Source: Candidatus Flexifilum affinis (GTDB lineage Bacteria > Chloroflexota > Anaerolineae > Aggregatilineales > Phototrophicaceae). From it: DNA of 64,000 nucleotides. The notes under the pieces were generated by a model. That model was not told the DNA's origin and did no database searches. It saw only the letters and a program-made list of their open reading frames with translations. Where the stretch lies: positions 434,001 to 498,000 of the forward strand of contig JADJPJ010000002.1 of the NCBI GenBank assembly GCA_016713325.1, given 5' to 3'. This document shows positions 44,704 to 52,336 of the stretch, piece after piece. The translations under genes were made by a program, and so were the position numbers. Numbering within the stretch: position 1 is the stretch's first letter; each line of letters opens with the position of its first letter.

Positions 44704-45765
44704 GTGCGTCGGCGTCGCGCGCACACTGTCGCTATGAATATTCTCATCCTGGGCGGAACTCGCAATATCGGGCATTTTCTCACACACCGCCTGGTCGCGG
44801 ACGGGCATCGGGTGGCGGTGCTCAATCGGGGCCGGACGCCGGATGAACTGCCCGTCTCTGTAGAACGGCTGGTGGCCGACCGTACCGAACGAAGTCAGCT
44901 TGAGCAGGTGCTGCGCGGGCGGACCTTCGACGTGGTGGTCGACAACGCCCTGTATAAGGCCTCAGAAGCGGAGATGAGCATCGAACTGCTGCGCGGCCGG
45001 GCGGGGCGCTACATCTTTCTGAGCACCGGGCAGGTCTACCTGGTGCGGGAAGGTTTACAGCGGCCGTTCAAAGAGAGCGATTACCTGGGCCGGGTGATGC
45101 CTGCACCCAAGGCCGGTTCGTATGGCCTGGAAGAATGGTCCTATGGCATGGACAAGCGGCGGGTGGAAGATGCGATGGCCTCCGCCTGGGAGATGCATCG
45201 GTTCCCCTTTACGTCGCTGCGGCTGCCGATGGTCAACAGCGAGCGCGATCACTTCTTTAGACTTTACAACTACGTTTTGCGGCTGAAAGATGGCAGCCCG
45301 ATCCTCGCGCCGGAAACGCCGAATTATGCCCTGCGCCATGTCTACGGCCAGGATGTCGTCGAGGCGATCATCCGGCTGATCGAGACGGGGATTGGCATCG
45401 GCAAGGCCTACAACATTTCACAGGACGAGACGGTCGGCCTGGAGGAGTTCCTGGAGATCGTCGCGGGCCTCCTGGGCGTAGAGGCGCGCATTGAGCGTCT
45501 GCCGTTCAAGAAGTTGGAGGCGCAGGGCTTTCTGCCGGATTGCTCTCCGTTCAGTGAACGGTGGATGTCCGAACTGGACAATACCGTCAGCAAACAGGAA
45601 TTCAGCATGGTGTACACGCCGCTGACAGAATATCTGGAGAAGCTGGTGCGTCATTACACCACCAACCCGCCGCCCAAGACCGCCAGCTACCGCCGCCGCC
45701 GCGCGGAGACCGCCTTCCTCGAATTCGCCCGACAGGCAGCGGCCGAGACCACCGCCGCGGAGTAA
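44704..45765 (+). CDS. extended SDR, NAD-dependent epimerase/dehydratase
   Basis: Predicted sugar-nucleotide epimerase/dehydratase or reductase, 353 residues. The Rossmann motif GGTRNIGHFL follows MNILIL; the catalytic YxxxK appears as YGMDK (about 148-152) with FLSTGQVYLV before it. C-terminal LRHVYGQDVVEAI and GKAYNISQDETVGLEEFL fit the extended SDR family. GTG 44704 is preceded by AAAGGAG at 44694-44700 with short spacing; ATG 44734, just before the Rossmann strand, is an alternative start. It is the last gene of the glycan locus. Confidence 0.88.
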   Translation: MRRRRAHTVAMNILILGGTRNIGHFLTHRLVADGHRVAVLNRGRTPDELPVSVERLVADRTERSQLEQVLRGRTFDVVVDNALYKASEAEMSIELLRGRAGRYIFLSTGQVYLVREGLQRPFKESDYLGRVMPAPKAGSYGLEEWSYGMDKRRVEDAMASAWEMHRFPFTSLRLPMVNSERDHFFRLYNYVLRLKDGSPILAPETPNYALRHVYGQDVVEAIIRLIETGIGIGKAYNISQDETVGLEEFLEIVAGLLGVEARIERLPFKKLEAQGFLPDCSPFSERWMSELDNTVSKQEFSMVYTPLTEYLEKLVRHYTTNPPPKTASYRRRRAETAFLEFARQAAAETTAAE

Positions 45766-45796
45766 CGAGGGAGCGAAACGTCTGGGCCAGGAATCG

Positions 45797-45833
45797 AACG
45801 GGACACCACACAGATGTGCGGTGTCCCGTTTTT
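45797..45833 (+). terminator. intrinsic terminator ending the glycan locus
   Basis: AACGGGACACC (45797-45807) pairs perfectly with GGTGTCCCGTT (45820-45830) and is followed by a five-T run (45829-45833). It can also serve the convergent FmdB gene to a limited extent. Confidence 0.92.
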
Positions 45834-45892
45834 GTTGGCTGGCTGAGTCCGGCATGGCGACGTCGGACGTCGTAATGGTGTCGGTTTGGGCT

Positions 45893-46201
45893 TCAGTCCG
45901 CTGCGGCGGCGAGAGGCTTGGATTCGGCAGCCTTAGTCTCGGTGCTGGCCGGTGCGGCTTCGGCAGGCTTGGTCGCGGTATCCCCGGTCTTGCTGGCGCC
46001 GGGGGTGGCAATGCTGGCCTTGGAGGCGCTCTTGCTGTCGTTTACATAAAACCCGGAACCCTTGAAGATGATCCCGGCCGCGTGCACCACCCGGACGACG
46101 TTTTGCCCGGTCTGCGGATCGACCGTCAATGGGCTGTCAGAGAAGCTTTGCCGAACATCGAATGTCGTACCATCCTCGCGGCGATACGTGTAAACGGGCA
46201 T
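45893..46201 (-). CDS. FmdB-family protein lacking all zinc-ribbon cysteines
   Basis: 102-residue protein whose first 53 residues follow the FmdB/CxxC_CXXC_SSSS pattern: MPVYTYRREDGTTFDV at the start, VVRVVHAAGIIFKGSGFYVND at the end. Normal family members carry two CxxC pairs; here no cysteine exists anywhere, the first pair being replaced by YRREDG and the second by DPQTG. The rest is an Ala/Lys/Thr-rich low-complexity tail (SKSASKASIATP...). The start has a good GAGGTGG Shine-Dalgarno upstream. It cannot bind zinc in the usual way. Confidence 0.85.
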   Translation of the reverse strand: MPVYTYRREDGTTFDVRQSFSDSPLTVDPQTGQNVVRVVHAAGIIFKGSGFYVNDSKSASKASIATPGASKTGDTATKPAEAAPASTETKAAESKPLAAAAD

Positions 46202-46232
46202 AACACCACCTCAATTGAAAGGAGTTTCATTC

Positions 46233-46325
46233 ATGCGAGCGAATCCACACATTATGATAATCGGTTTTATGGGTTTCTGTCTACAGGGTCGGACGAACTC
46301 TGATGGAATATTTACGTTCGGCTGA
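46233..46325 (+). CDS. possible 30-residue small protein
   Basis: The frame ATG 46233 to TGA 46323-46325 encodes MRANPHIMIIGFMGFCLQG plus about 11 residues, with a hydrophobic middle. AAAGGAG at 46218-46224 lies eight bases before the ATG, an ideal Shine-Dalgarno. It sits in the gap divergent from FmdB and convergent to the transglycosylase gene. There is no conservation evidence, so it may be chance. Confidence 0.2.
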   Translation: MRANPHIMIIGFMGFCLQGRTNSDGIFTFG

Positions 46326-46352
46326 GTCTGGGTGCCGGCACACGTCGAGACG

Positions 46353-47045
46353 TTAGCCCATTAAGCCCAGTGTCTGCGCGGCGCGGTTGCAGAGGACGCT
46401 GCCGCCAGCATCGAGCCAGCTTTGCAGGGAGGCGCTGGAGGTGGCACTGGTCTGCGCGTCGCTGTAGATGCTCAATCCCCAGTTATAGTAGCGCTGCGTC
46501 TCGTTCGGCCAGTTCTGGATCATATCGCCGATGACGATGAAGCCGGCGTTGTAGCAGGCCAGCGCTGTGCCGACATCGCCATCCGCATATTCCAGACAGA
46601 GATTCAGATGATTGGCCCCGCGCATGACATTGGTATCGGGATCAAGATGGTTTTCGCCGGTGGCAAAGTGAAAGGGCATGACCTGAAACAGGCCCTGCGC
46701 CCCGGCACTGCTGCTCACCGAATGATCGCCGCAGGACTCGATCTGCATGATGGTGGCCAGCAGATTGGGATCGAGGTCATACTGCACGGCCCAGCGGCGA
46801 ATGTCGCTGCTCCAGTACTGTACTTCCTCGGTGAAGAACGGCGCAATCGTCCCGGGCGACCCGGCGCGTTCCAGGCCAGTGATCACAGGGAGGCGAGTCA
46901 GCAGACGGCCGGTGGCGCTGAGGGTGGTGGCCAGGGCCGTTGGCAGGACAAAGATGATGAGCGAAGCCAGCGCCAGCCAGGCGGGCAGCAGCCGCAGGAA
47001 AAATCGCTTCACAGGTTTCCTGTCGATGGAACCGAACAGCAGCAC
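46353..47045 (-). CDS. lytic transglycosylase (SLT domain), membrane anchored
   Basis: Cleaves peptidoglycan between N-acetylmuramic acid and N-acetylglucosamine. The 230-residue protein has an N-terminal membrane anchor or signal (FFLRLLPAWLALASLIIFVLP in parts, about 14-40) and an SLT domain with catalytic Glu in MQIESCG (about 103), SSAGAQGLFQVMPFH (about 111-125), GANHLNLCL and ALACYNAGF. The motifs and spacing fit family 1 (Slt/MltE-like). It points away from the ECF41 operon promoter. Confidence 0.92.
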   Translation of the reverse strand: MLLFGSIDRKPVKRFFLRLLPAWLALASLIIFVLPTALATTLSATGRLLTRLPVITGLERAGSPGTIAPFFTEEVQYWSSDIRRWAVQYDLDPNLLATIMQIESCGDHSVSSSAGAQGLFQVMPFHFATGENHLDPDTNVMRGANHLNLCLEYADGDVGTALACYNAGFIVIGDMIQNWPNETQRYYNWGLSIYSDAQTSATSSASLQSWLDAGGSVLCNRAAQTLGLMG

Positions 47046-47111
47046 TCAGTGCGGTACGGTATCCGGCGGAAGGGTATGACTATTCTAACCTGACTTGCCG
47101 ATTTTTGGGCG

Positions 47112-47138
47112 TGTCACAAACCAGAGGCCTGACTCGTC
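47112..47138 (+). promoter_or_regulatory. ECF41-type promoter
   Basis: TGTCACA (47112-47118), a 16-base spacer and CGTC (47135-47138) lie 44 bases before the oxidoreductase ATG. This equals the consensus I know for ECF41-group sigma factors (TGTCACA, 16 bases, CGTC). The ECF41 gene is the second gene of the operon it would drive, so autoregulation is likely. Confidence 0.85.
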
Positions 47139-47182
47139 TTCTTTCTGTCAAGACGATCAATCAGGTTTGGAAAGGCTGGATC

Positions 47183-48334
47183 ATGGCGCACATCGTGGTC
47201 ATTGGTGCGGGATATGCGGGCGCGCTGGCGGCGCTCCGGCTGCGCAGGGGGCGGGGGCATCAGGTGACGCTGGTCAACGCCAGCCCCAATTTTGTCGAAC
47301 GCGTCCGGCTGCATCAGGCAGCATCAAGCGGACATCGGGTGGAAAGCCCGCTGGCGCCGCTGATCGCCGGCAGAGACAGCCGCCTGGTCACGGAGCGGGT
47401 GACCGCGCTTCGGCTGGACCGGCGCGAAGTGCAGCTCGAAGGGGGCGGCGTTCTCACCTACGACCGGCTGATCTACGCACTGGGCAGCCACACCGGCTCT
47501 TCCGGCGTGCCCGGTGTGACCGAACACGCCCACCGGCTGACCGGCCCCGAGGCCGCTGGCCGACTGTACGAGGCGCTGATGGCGCGGCCGGCCGGCCGAC
47601 TTCTGGTCGTCGGGGGCGGGCTGACTGGCATTGAAGCGGCAACGGAGATCGCCGAGCAGCACCCCGGTTGGCAGGTGACGCTGATGACCGGCGGCACGTT
47701 GGGCGCCGATCTGTCGCCGCGCGGTCAGGAGTATCTGCGCCGCGCGTTCCAGCGGTTGCGCATCGAGATCCTCGAACGCCAGCGGGTCACCCGCCTGGAG
47801 GCGGGGCAGGCCTTTACGGCCGATGGACGTGTCCAGGCATTCGACCTGTGTCTGTGGGCCGGGTCGTTTGACGTCTCGCCGCTGGCGCGCGAGTCCGGCT
47901 TCGAGGTTGACAGGGTCGGCCGCATCGTGGTCGACGCGGCGCTGCGGTCGGTGTCGCACCCGGAGGTGTATGCCATCGGCGATGCGGCCGCGTCGGGTCT
48001 GCGCATGGCCTGCGCCACCGCCATGCCCATGGGCGCACACGCCGCGGACAATGTGCTTGCTGACCTGGACGGCGGTGCCGTGCAGCCGCACCGCTTCGGC
48101 TATGTGGTTCGCTGCATCAGCCTGGGCCGGCACGACGGACTGATCCAGATTGTGGATCGGCTGGATCGACCGCGTGATAGGATCGTGACCGGACGAGCCG
48201 GCGCGTTTGTCAAGGAGCTGATCTGCGTCTTCGCGCGGCGGTCGCTCGACATCGAAAAACGCCTGCCGGGCGCCTATCTGTGGGTTCGGAGCGAAATGCC
48301 GGCCAGCCTGCTCCCGCTCAAGTCGCCAGCCTGA
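47183..48334 (+). CDS. FAD/NAD(P)-dependent oxidoreductase, NDH-2-like
   Basis: 383-residue pyridine-nucleotide-disulfide-type oxidoreductase. The N-terminal FAD motif is VVIGAGYAGALAALRLR (about 4-20), the second dinucleotide motif LLVVGGGLTGIEAATEIAE (about 142-160), and the FAD-ribityl motif VYAIGDAAASG (about 270-280). It resembles NADH dehydrogenase II-like proteins but has no evident C-terminal membrane anchor. ATG 47183 follows GAAAGG. Oxidoreductases are among the usual partners of ECF41 sigma genes, and the downstream gene is one, 14 bases away. Confidence 0.9.
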   Translation: MAHIVVIGAGYAGALAALRLRRGRGHQVTLVNASPNFVERVRLHQAASSGHRVESPLAPLIAGRDSRLVTERVTALRLDRREVQLEGGGVLTYDRLIYALGSHTGSSGVPGVTEHAHRLTGPEAAGRLYEALMARPAGRLLVVGGGLTGIEAATEIAEQHPGWQVTLMTGGTLGADLSPRGQEYLRRAFQRLRIEILERQRVTRLEAGQAFTADGRVQAFDLCLWAGSFDVSPLARESGFEVDRVGRIVVDAALRSVSHPEVYAIGDAAASGLRMACATAMPMGAHAADNVLADLDGGAVQPHRFGYVVRCISLGRHDGLIQIVDRLDRPRDRIVTGRAGAFVKELICVFARRSLDIEKRLPGAYLWVRSEMPASLLPLKSPA

Positions 48335-48348
48335 TCAGGAAAGTCGCG

Positions 48349-49222
48349 ATGAACAGCACGCCATCTACCGACGAAGCAAAAGCGGAAGAGTTCGAGCGTC
48401 ACCGGTCGCTGCTCTTCGGCGTGGCCTACCGCATGCTGGGCACGGTGACGGACGCCGAAGACGCCGTGCAGGAGGCGTTTCTGCGCTTTCGTCAGGCTGA
48501 CGGGGTGCATTCGCCGCGATCCTTCCTGGTGCGCACTGTCACCAACCTCTGCCTGGACCAGCTCAAGTCGGCGCGCGAGCAGCGGGAGCAGTATATCGGC
48601 CCATGGCTGCCGGAGCCGCTGGAGACCAGTCTTTCGCCGCAGGAGCAGGTGCTGATGGGCGAGTCAATCTCGATGGCCTTCCTGGTCATCATGGAGAGTC
48701 TGTCGCCGCTGGAACGGGCCGTCTACCTGCTGCGCGAGGTGTTCAGCTATGAGTACGAGGAGATCGCCGGGATGATCGGGCGGAGTGAAGCCGCCTGTCG
48801 GCAGCTCCATCACCGCGCCAGAGCTCATGTCATCGAGCGGCGGCCGCGCTTCCCGGTCGAACCGGAGGCCCACCAGCGGGCCGTCGAACGCTTCCTGATG
48901 GCGATCGGCACCGGCGATCTCCACGGACTGGAGGCGCTGCTGGCCGAAGACGTGGGCCTGTGGTCCGACGGCGGCGGGAAGGCCGCTGCGGCGACTCGCC
49001 CGCTGTTTGGCCGCGAGAAGGTGGCCAGCTTCCTGATCGGGGTAAGTCAGGGGATACGACCCGGCGCGGATGACGGTCGAGATCGCCCAGGTGAATGGCG
49101 CGGCCGCCGTGGTGGTGCGGGACAGGGGGCAGACGATCATCGTCTACGCCTTTGACGTGGAGGGCGAACACCTGACGGCCCTGCGCATTGTGCGCAACCC
49201 GGATAAGCTGGCGCGGATTTAA
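48349..49222 (+). CDS. ECF41-group sigma factor with SnoaL-like C-terminal domain, reading frame interrupted at 49050-49053
   Basis: Sigma factor with sigma-2 (LLFGVAYRMLGTVTDAEDAVQEAFLRF in parts, about 21-48) and sigma-4 (YEYEEIAGMIGRSEAACRQLHHRAR, about 134-158) regions. ECF41 hallmarks are present: WLPEP (86-90) in the linker and DGGGK (207-211) in the fused SnoaL-like domain. The frame from 48349 drifts off after GVSQG and ends at 49155 as nonsense; removing one G from GGGG (49050-49053) restores YDPARMTVEI and the terminal NPDKL motif, ending at 49222 with 290 residues. A Shine-Dalgarno AGGAAAG precedes the ATG. It is expected to recognise the promoter at 47112 and thus regulate itself. 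Confidence 0.9.
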
Positions 49223-49259
49223 GCCAGTGTTCGAATGATGCCCAACATCGGGATAACAT

Positions 49260-49409
49260 ATGGGCATCGGCAAACAGCGCGACTACACACTGACGGCGGA
49301 GCATTTCGGCGAGCTGGAACAAGCGCTGCCAGCTCGCCAACCTTTTGAGGCAACCTGGAACTCGACCCGCGCTCGTGAGGCTTATGGTCCTAAGAGTGAA
49401 AACAGGTGA
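49260..49409 (+). pseudogene. possible IS630-type transposase N-terminal remnant
   Basis: The 49-codon frame reads MGIGKQRDYTLTAEHFGELEQAL and then loses any similarity. The first part resembles the start of IS630-family transposases (a K-Q-R-x-Y-x-L-T segment followed by a helix ending in LExAL). No inverted ends or downstream transposase domains are seen. It may be chance. Confidence 0.3.
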
Positions 49410-49414
49410 GAGCC

Positions 49415-50377
49415 ATGAAAACTGTCTGTTTGCTAATGTCTTTCATGCTCATCTTGAGCGGTGTCTCGGCACAGGCGGATCAAACACCGGGACCTCTGAC
49501 CGCGCACAATCTGGTCTACAGTCCGGAACTGGAACAGGTACTGCTGGTCAATGGCGCCGGGAGCGGCGCTGACGTTGAAGAGGACAACGCATTATGGGCG
49601 TGGTCTGGTGAAACCTGGACGCTTTTGAGCAGGAATGAAATCCCCGGACGGGTACTGGCGGGGACAGCCTACGACCTCGAACGCGATGTTCTGGTTGTTT
49701 TTGGCGGCTCAGTTAGTCTCACCGATCGCGCTGACGATCTCTGGGAATGGGATGGTGAAGGCTGGACGCAGAGCGAGGCCGTGGCGCCACAGGCGCCCGA
49801 TCACATCGCGATGGTCTACGATGCCGCCCGCCAGCAAAGCGTTATCTTCAGCGGCGTCGATCCTGAAGGCCAGCTCATCGATGAAACCTGGACATGGGAT
49901 GGCTTAAGTTGGGAGAGGGCGGAACTCGATGGGGAAAGACCGGAGCCCCGCGCCCACTATGCGATGGTGTATGACGCGGCGCGCGAGGTGGTGCTGCTCT
50001 TCGGGGGTGTGACTCAGACTTCACCAGCCACCAATGACTTCTGGTCATGGGATGGCGAAAACTGGCAGCAAATCGAGACGGAAACCCTGCCACCCGTACG
50101 CGACGCCGCCCGGATGGTCTATGACGCGGTTACCGAGACGGTGATTCTGTTTGGTGGTCGCAACGGCAGACAGATGCTCGGCGATATGTGGGCTTGGGAC
50201 GGTGAACACTGGACAGAACTGACCCCGGAGGAACGCCCCTCTGCTCGCGCCTTTCACGAAATGGCCTACGATGCAAAACGCGAAACCGTGGTGCTTTATG
50301 GTGGGCTATCAGGGCGCACGACGCTTGGTGACCTGTGGGAGTGGGACGGCGAAAGCTGGACACAGATCGCGTTTTGA
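49415..50377 (+). CDS. secreted Kelch-repeat protein
   Basis: 320 residues with a signal peptide (MKTVCLLMSFMLILSGVSAQA). The mature part contains about five to six Kelch-like repeats marked by a YDxxR/E...VVLFGG core and a WxWDGxxW end, for example YDAAREVVLLFGG with FWSWDGENW, and YDAVTETVILFGG with MWAWDGEHW. It should form a beta-propeller outside the cell. ATG 49415 is chosen because the signal peptide starts there and AGGTGAG precedes it. Its partner is unknown. Confidence 0.88.
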   Translation: MKTVCLLMSFMLILSGVSAQADQTPGPLTAHNLVYSPELEQVLLVNGAGSGADVEEDNALWAWSGETWTLLSRNEIPGRVLAGTAYDLERDVLVVFGGSVSLTDRADDLWEWDGEGWTQSEAVAPQAPDHIAMVYDAARQQSVIFSGVDPEGQLIDETWTWDGLSWERAELDGERPEPRAHYAMVYDAAREVVLLFGGVTQTSPATNDFWSWDGENWQQIETETLPPVRDAARMVYDAVTETVILFGGRNGRQMLGDMWAWDGEHWTELTPEERPSARAFHEMAYDAKRETVVLYGGLSGRTTLGDLWEWDGESWTQIAF

Positions 50378-50403
50378 GCCAACTCCCGGAGATCATTGGC
50401 TGA

Positions 50404-50438
50404 ATACCCCCTCTCCCGCGCCCGCGGGAGAGGGGTAT
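50404..50438. repeat. strong inverted repeat, terminator-like, after the Kelch gene
   Basis: ATACCCCCTCTCCCGCG (50404-50420) pairs with CGCGGGAGAGGGGTAT (50423-50438) with one bulged C. It lies 27 bases after the Kelch stop and before the convergent zinc-ribbon gene. There is no T-run; the CCCTCTCCC...GGGAGAGGG type is common in bacterial intergenic repeats. Confidence 0.7.
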
Positions 50439-50493
50439 TGGCTGTGGAGATGCCGGGTTAACCTGATGATCGGGCCAGTGCGCGCTTAACCGG

Positions 50494-51567
50494 TCACCCT
50501 GCTGGTTCGAGCGACCCGCAGTCGGGCCGGCCGGTGACCACGCTGACCTGGAAGTTCCAGCCAGAACCGAGGGACGCGTTCTGCCACTGGTCGTATGAGA
50601 CCTCGCATTCATAGAACTTATCGCCGCTTTGCAGTTGGATGACATAAGCTTCGTCGCGGCCGCCTTCGCGCTCGCAGCCCAGACAGGTGCCGCTGTTCAG
50701 CTGGAGCAGCGGCCAGCGCGGGGCGTCGGTCAGGCTCTGGCCGGTCTGCTCGACGCTGCGGGCGTAGACCCACTGGTTCGTCATGAAGGTGCAGTAATCG
50801 TCGTAGATCGGCTCGTCGCGGTAGACGGTATAGCATTCGCGGCGTTCGCTGAAGGTGCCGTCACCATTGTCCGCACGCCGCACCTCGCATTCCTCGCCAT
50901 CGGGGACCTGCCGCGAACTGCGCTGCTCGGTACTGCGTGAGATGCTGTAGGCGCCGAAGGGCATAGAGTCGCACCAGGTGCCGCCGGGGACGGCCGCGAA
51001 AGTCTCGATGGCGATGCTGCGCTCCCACTCATGGCCGGCGATGGTCGCGCTCGCATCACGCCGCCAGAAGATCGTGACCAGCAGGCCGATGACGACCACG
51101 GCGACGACGCCGATGATGGCATAGAGCACGAGGTTGTTGGACTTGCCCGCCTGGGCCGGGTTGGGCAGTACGCCGGCAGCGCGCAAGTCCTTCTCGTAGG
51201 TGACCTGTTCCACATTGCGGGCTTCGCCGGCCTTGAAGGTGTCGCCCTCGCGCCGCACCTGCTCACCCTGGGTTTCGACCTTCTGGGCGTTTTCGAGCGG
51301 CGACCCACACTGCTGGCAGAAGTTGGCATCTGCGGCATTGGGGGTGGCGCAGGCGGGACAGATGACGTCGACGCCCTGCTTGACGTAGTTTTCGACGGCC
51401 TTCTTCTCTTCGTCAGAAGGAAAACGGCGGCTGCGCGGGTCCTGCGCCGCCCCACAGTTGGGACAGAACTTGTGCGTGCGCGCCGGCAGATTCTGGGTGC
51501 CGCAGTACTTGCAGTCCCAGATCATTTCATAGGTGCCAAGGTTCTCGATACGATCAGGTTCGCTCAT
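50494..51567 (-). CDS. double zinc-ribbon membrane protein
   Basis: 357 residues. The cytoplasmic N-terminal half has two zinc ribbons: CKYCG...CPNCG (about 19-41) and CPACA...CQQCG (about 74-97). A charged helix and one membrane segment (about 144-168, LVLYAIIGVVAVVVIGLLV) lead to an extracytoplasmic C-terminal domain with several Cys, including CLGCERE. Function unknown. ATG 51567 follows AGGAG and overlaps the TetR gene's stop by 14 bases, so both are coexpressed. Confidence 0.85.
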   Translation of the reverse strand: MSEPDRIENLGTYEMIWDCKYCGTQNLPARTHKFCPNCGAAQDPRSRRFPSDEEKKAVENYVKQGVDVICPACATPNAADANFCQQCGSPLENAQKVETQGEQVRREGDTFKAGEARNVEQVTYEKDLRAAGVLPNPAQAGKSNNLVLYAIIGVVAVVVIGLLVTIFWRRDASATIAGHEWERSIAIETFAAVPGGTWCDSMPFGAYSISRSTEQRSSRQVPDGEECEVRRADNGDGTFSERRECYTVYRDEPIYDDYCTFMTNQWVYARSVEQTGQSLTDAPRWPLLQLNSGTCLGCEREGGRDEAYVIQLQSGDKFYECEVSYDQWQNASLGSGWNFQVSVVTGRPDCGSLEPAG

Positions 51568-52213
51568 GGTTCTCCTCGCCCGAGGGTTCCGTGGGGCCAG
51601 ACCCATTCATCATACCCAGGACGCCCTGAAGCCCGCCAATTGCCAGGCGATACTGCATGCGGGCCATCTCCGCCGGGGAGTAGCGCATGTCGTTCTGGAG
51701 CCACCAGTTGATCACCCCGATCTCGGCGCCGGCCAGAAAGGCGGCGATGATTTCGACGGGCACGGATGTCTGTGGCGCGCTGCCTCCTGCTGGCTCGATG
51801 ATCCCATGGATGAACTCGTTGGTCAGATAGTTCATGACCTGTTGAATGAAGGCCGCGGACCCGTGCTTGCCGAGCATGGCGCGGTAGAAGTCGGCGTACT
51901 GGGCGACATGCTCGTAGTCGGCCGGATTGCAGGCGAACTCCTCAAGTTCGGCCAGCGAACGCATGTCTTGCAGGCGATTCTTGTAGGTGCTGGTCAGTTC
52001 GTCGTAGATGCGGCGCATCGAAGCGAAGAGCAGCTCGTCCTTATCCTTGAAGTGCAGGTAGAACGTCGTCCGGCTGACGTCGGCGCGGTCGGTGATATCC
52101 TGCACAGTGATCGAATCATACCCTCGCTCGACGATCAGATCGCGGAGGGCGTCGCCGAGCAGGTTAAGGGTTCGGGTGATACGCGGATCGACGCGAACGG
52201 CTTTGCTGACCAT
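51554..52213 (-). CDS. TetR-family transcriptional regulator
   Basis: 219-residue repressor. The TetR N-terminal helix-turn-helix is ITVQDITDRADVSRTTFYLHFKDKDELL (in parts; about 35-62), followed by a helical ligand-binding domain. ATG 52213 is preferred over GTG 52222, with AGGTG seven bases upstream. It is divergent from a cytochrome P450 gene across a 123-base gap holding a good promoter, so P450 control by this regulator is the obvious hypothesis. No clear operator palindrome was found. Confidence 0.92.
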   Translation of the reverse strand: MVSKAVRVDPRITRTLNLLGDALRDLIVERGYDSITVQDITDRADVSRTTFYLHFKDKDELLFASMRRIYDELTSTYKNRLQDMRSLAELEEFACNPADYEHVAQYADFYRAMLGKHGSAAFIQQVMNYLTNEFIHGIIEPAGGSAPQTSVPVEIIAAFLAGAEIGVINWWLQNDMRYSPAEMARMQYRLAIGGLQGVLGMMNGSGPTEPSGEENHERT

Positions 52214-52257
52214 AATGGACACCTGTCACTTATACTGCACGGCGCGCAATTTGCTGA

Positions 52258-52285
52258 TTGACTCGAAAAAAGCTCTCGATATGAT
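52258..52285 (+). promoter_or_regulatory. sigma-70 promoter of the P450 gene
   Basis: TTGACT (52258-52263) and TATGAT (52280-52285) are 16 bases apart, each matching consensus at five of six positions. Transcription would start near 52292, about 45 bases before the P450 start. Confidence 0.65.
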
Positions 52286-52336
52286 ACTTATTGTACAGCC
52301 TGTTCAGAAAACGACAACGTGTCCAAGAGGTGTAAT

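Noticed and set aside
45776..45800. GTTCGATTCC on the leftward strand, like a tRNA T-loop
   Set aside because: The bases on either side do not pair as a T-stem and no cloverleaf can be drawn; the region is part of the terminator after the SDR gene.
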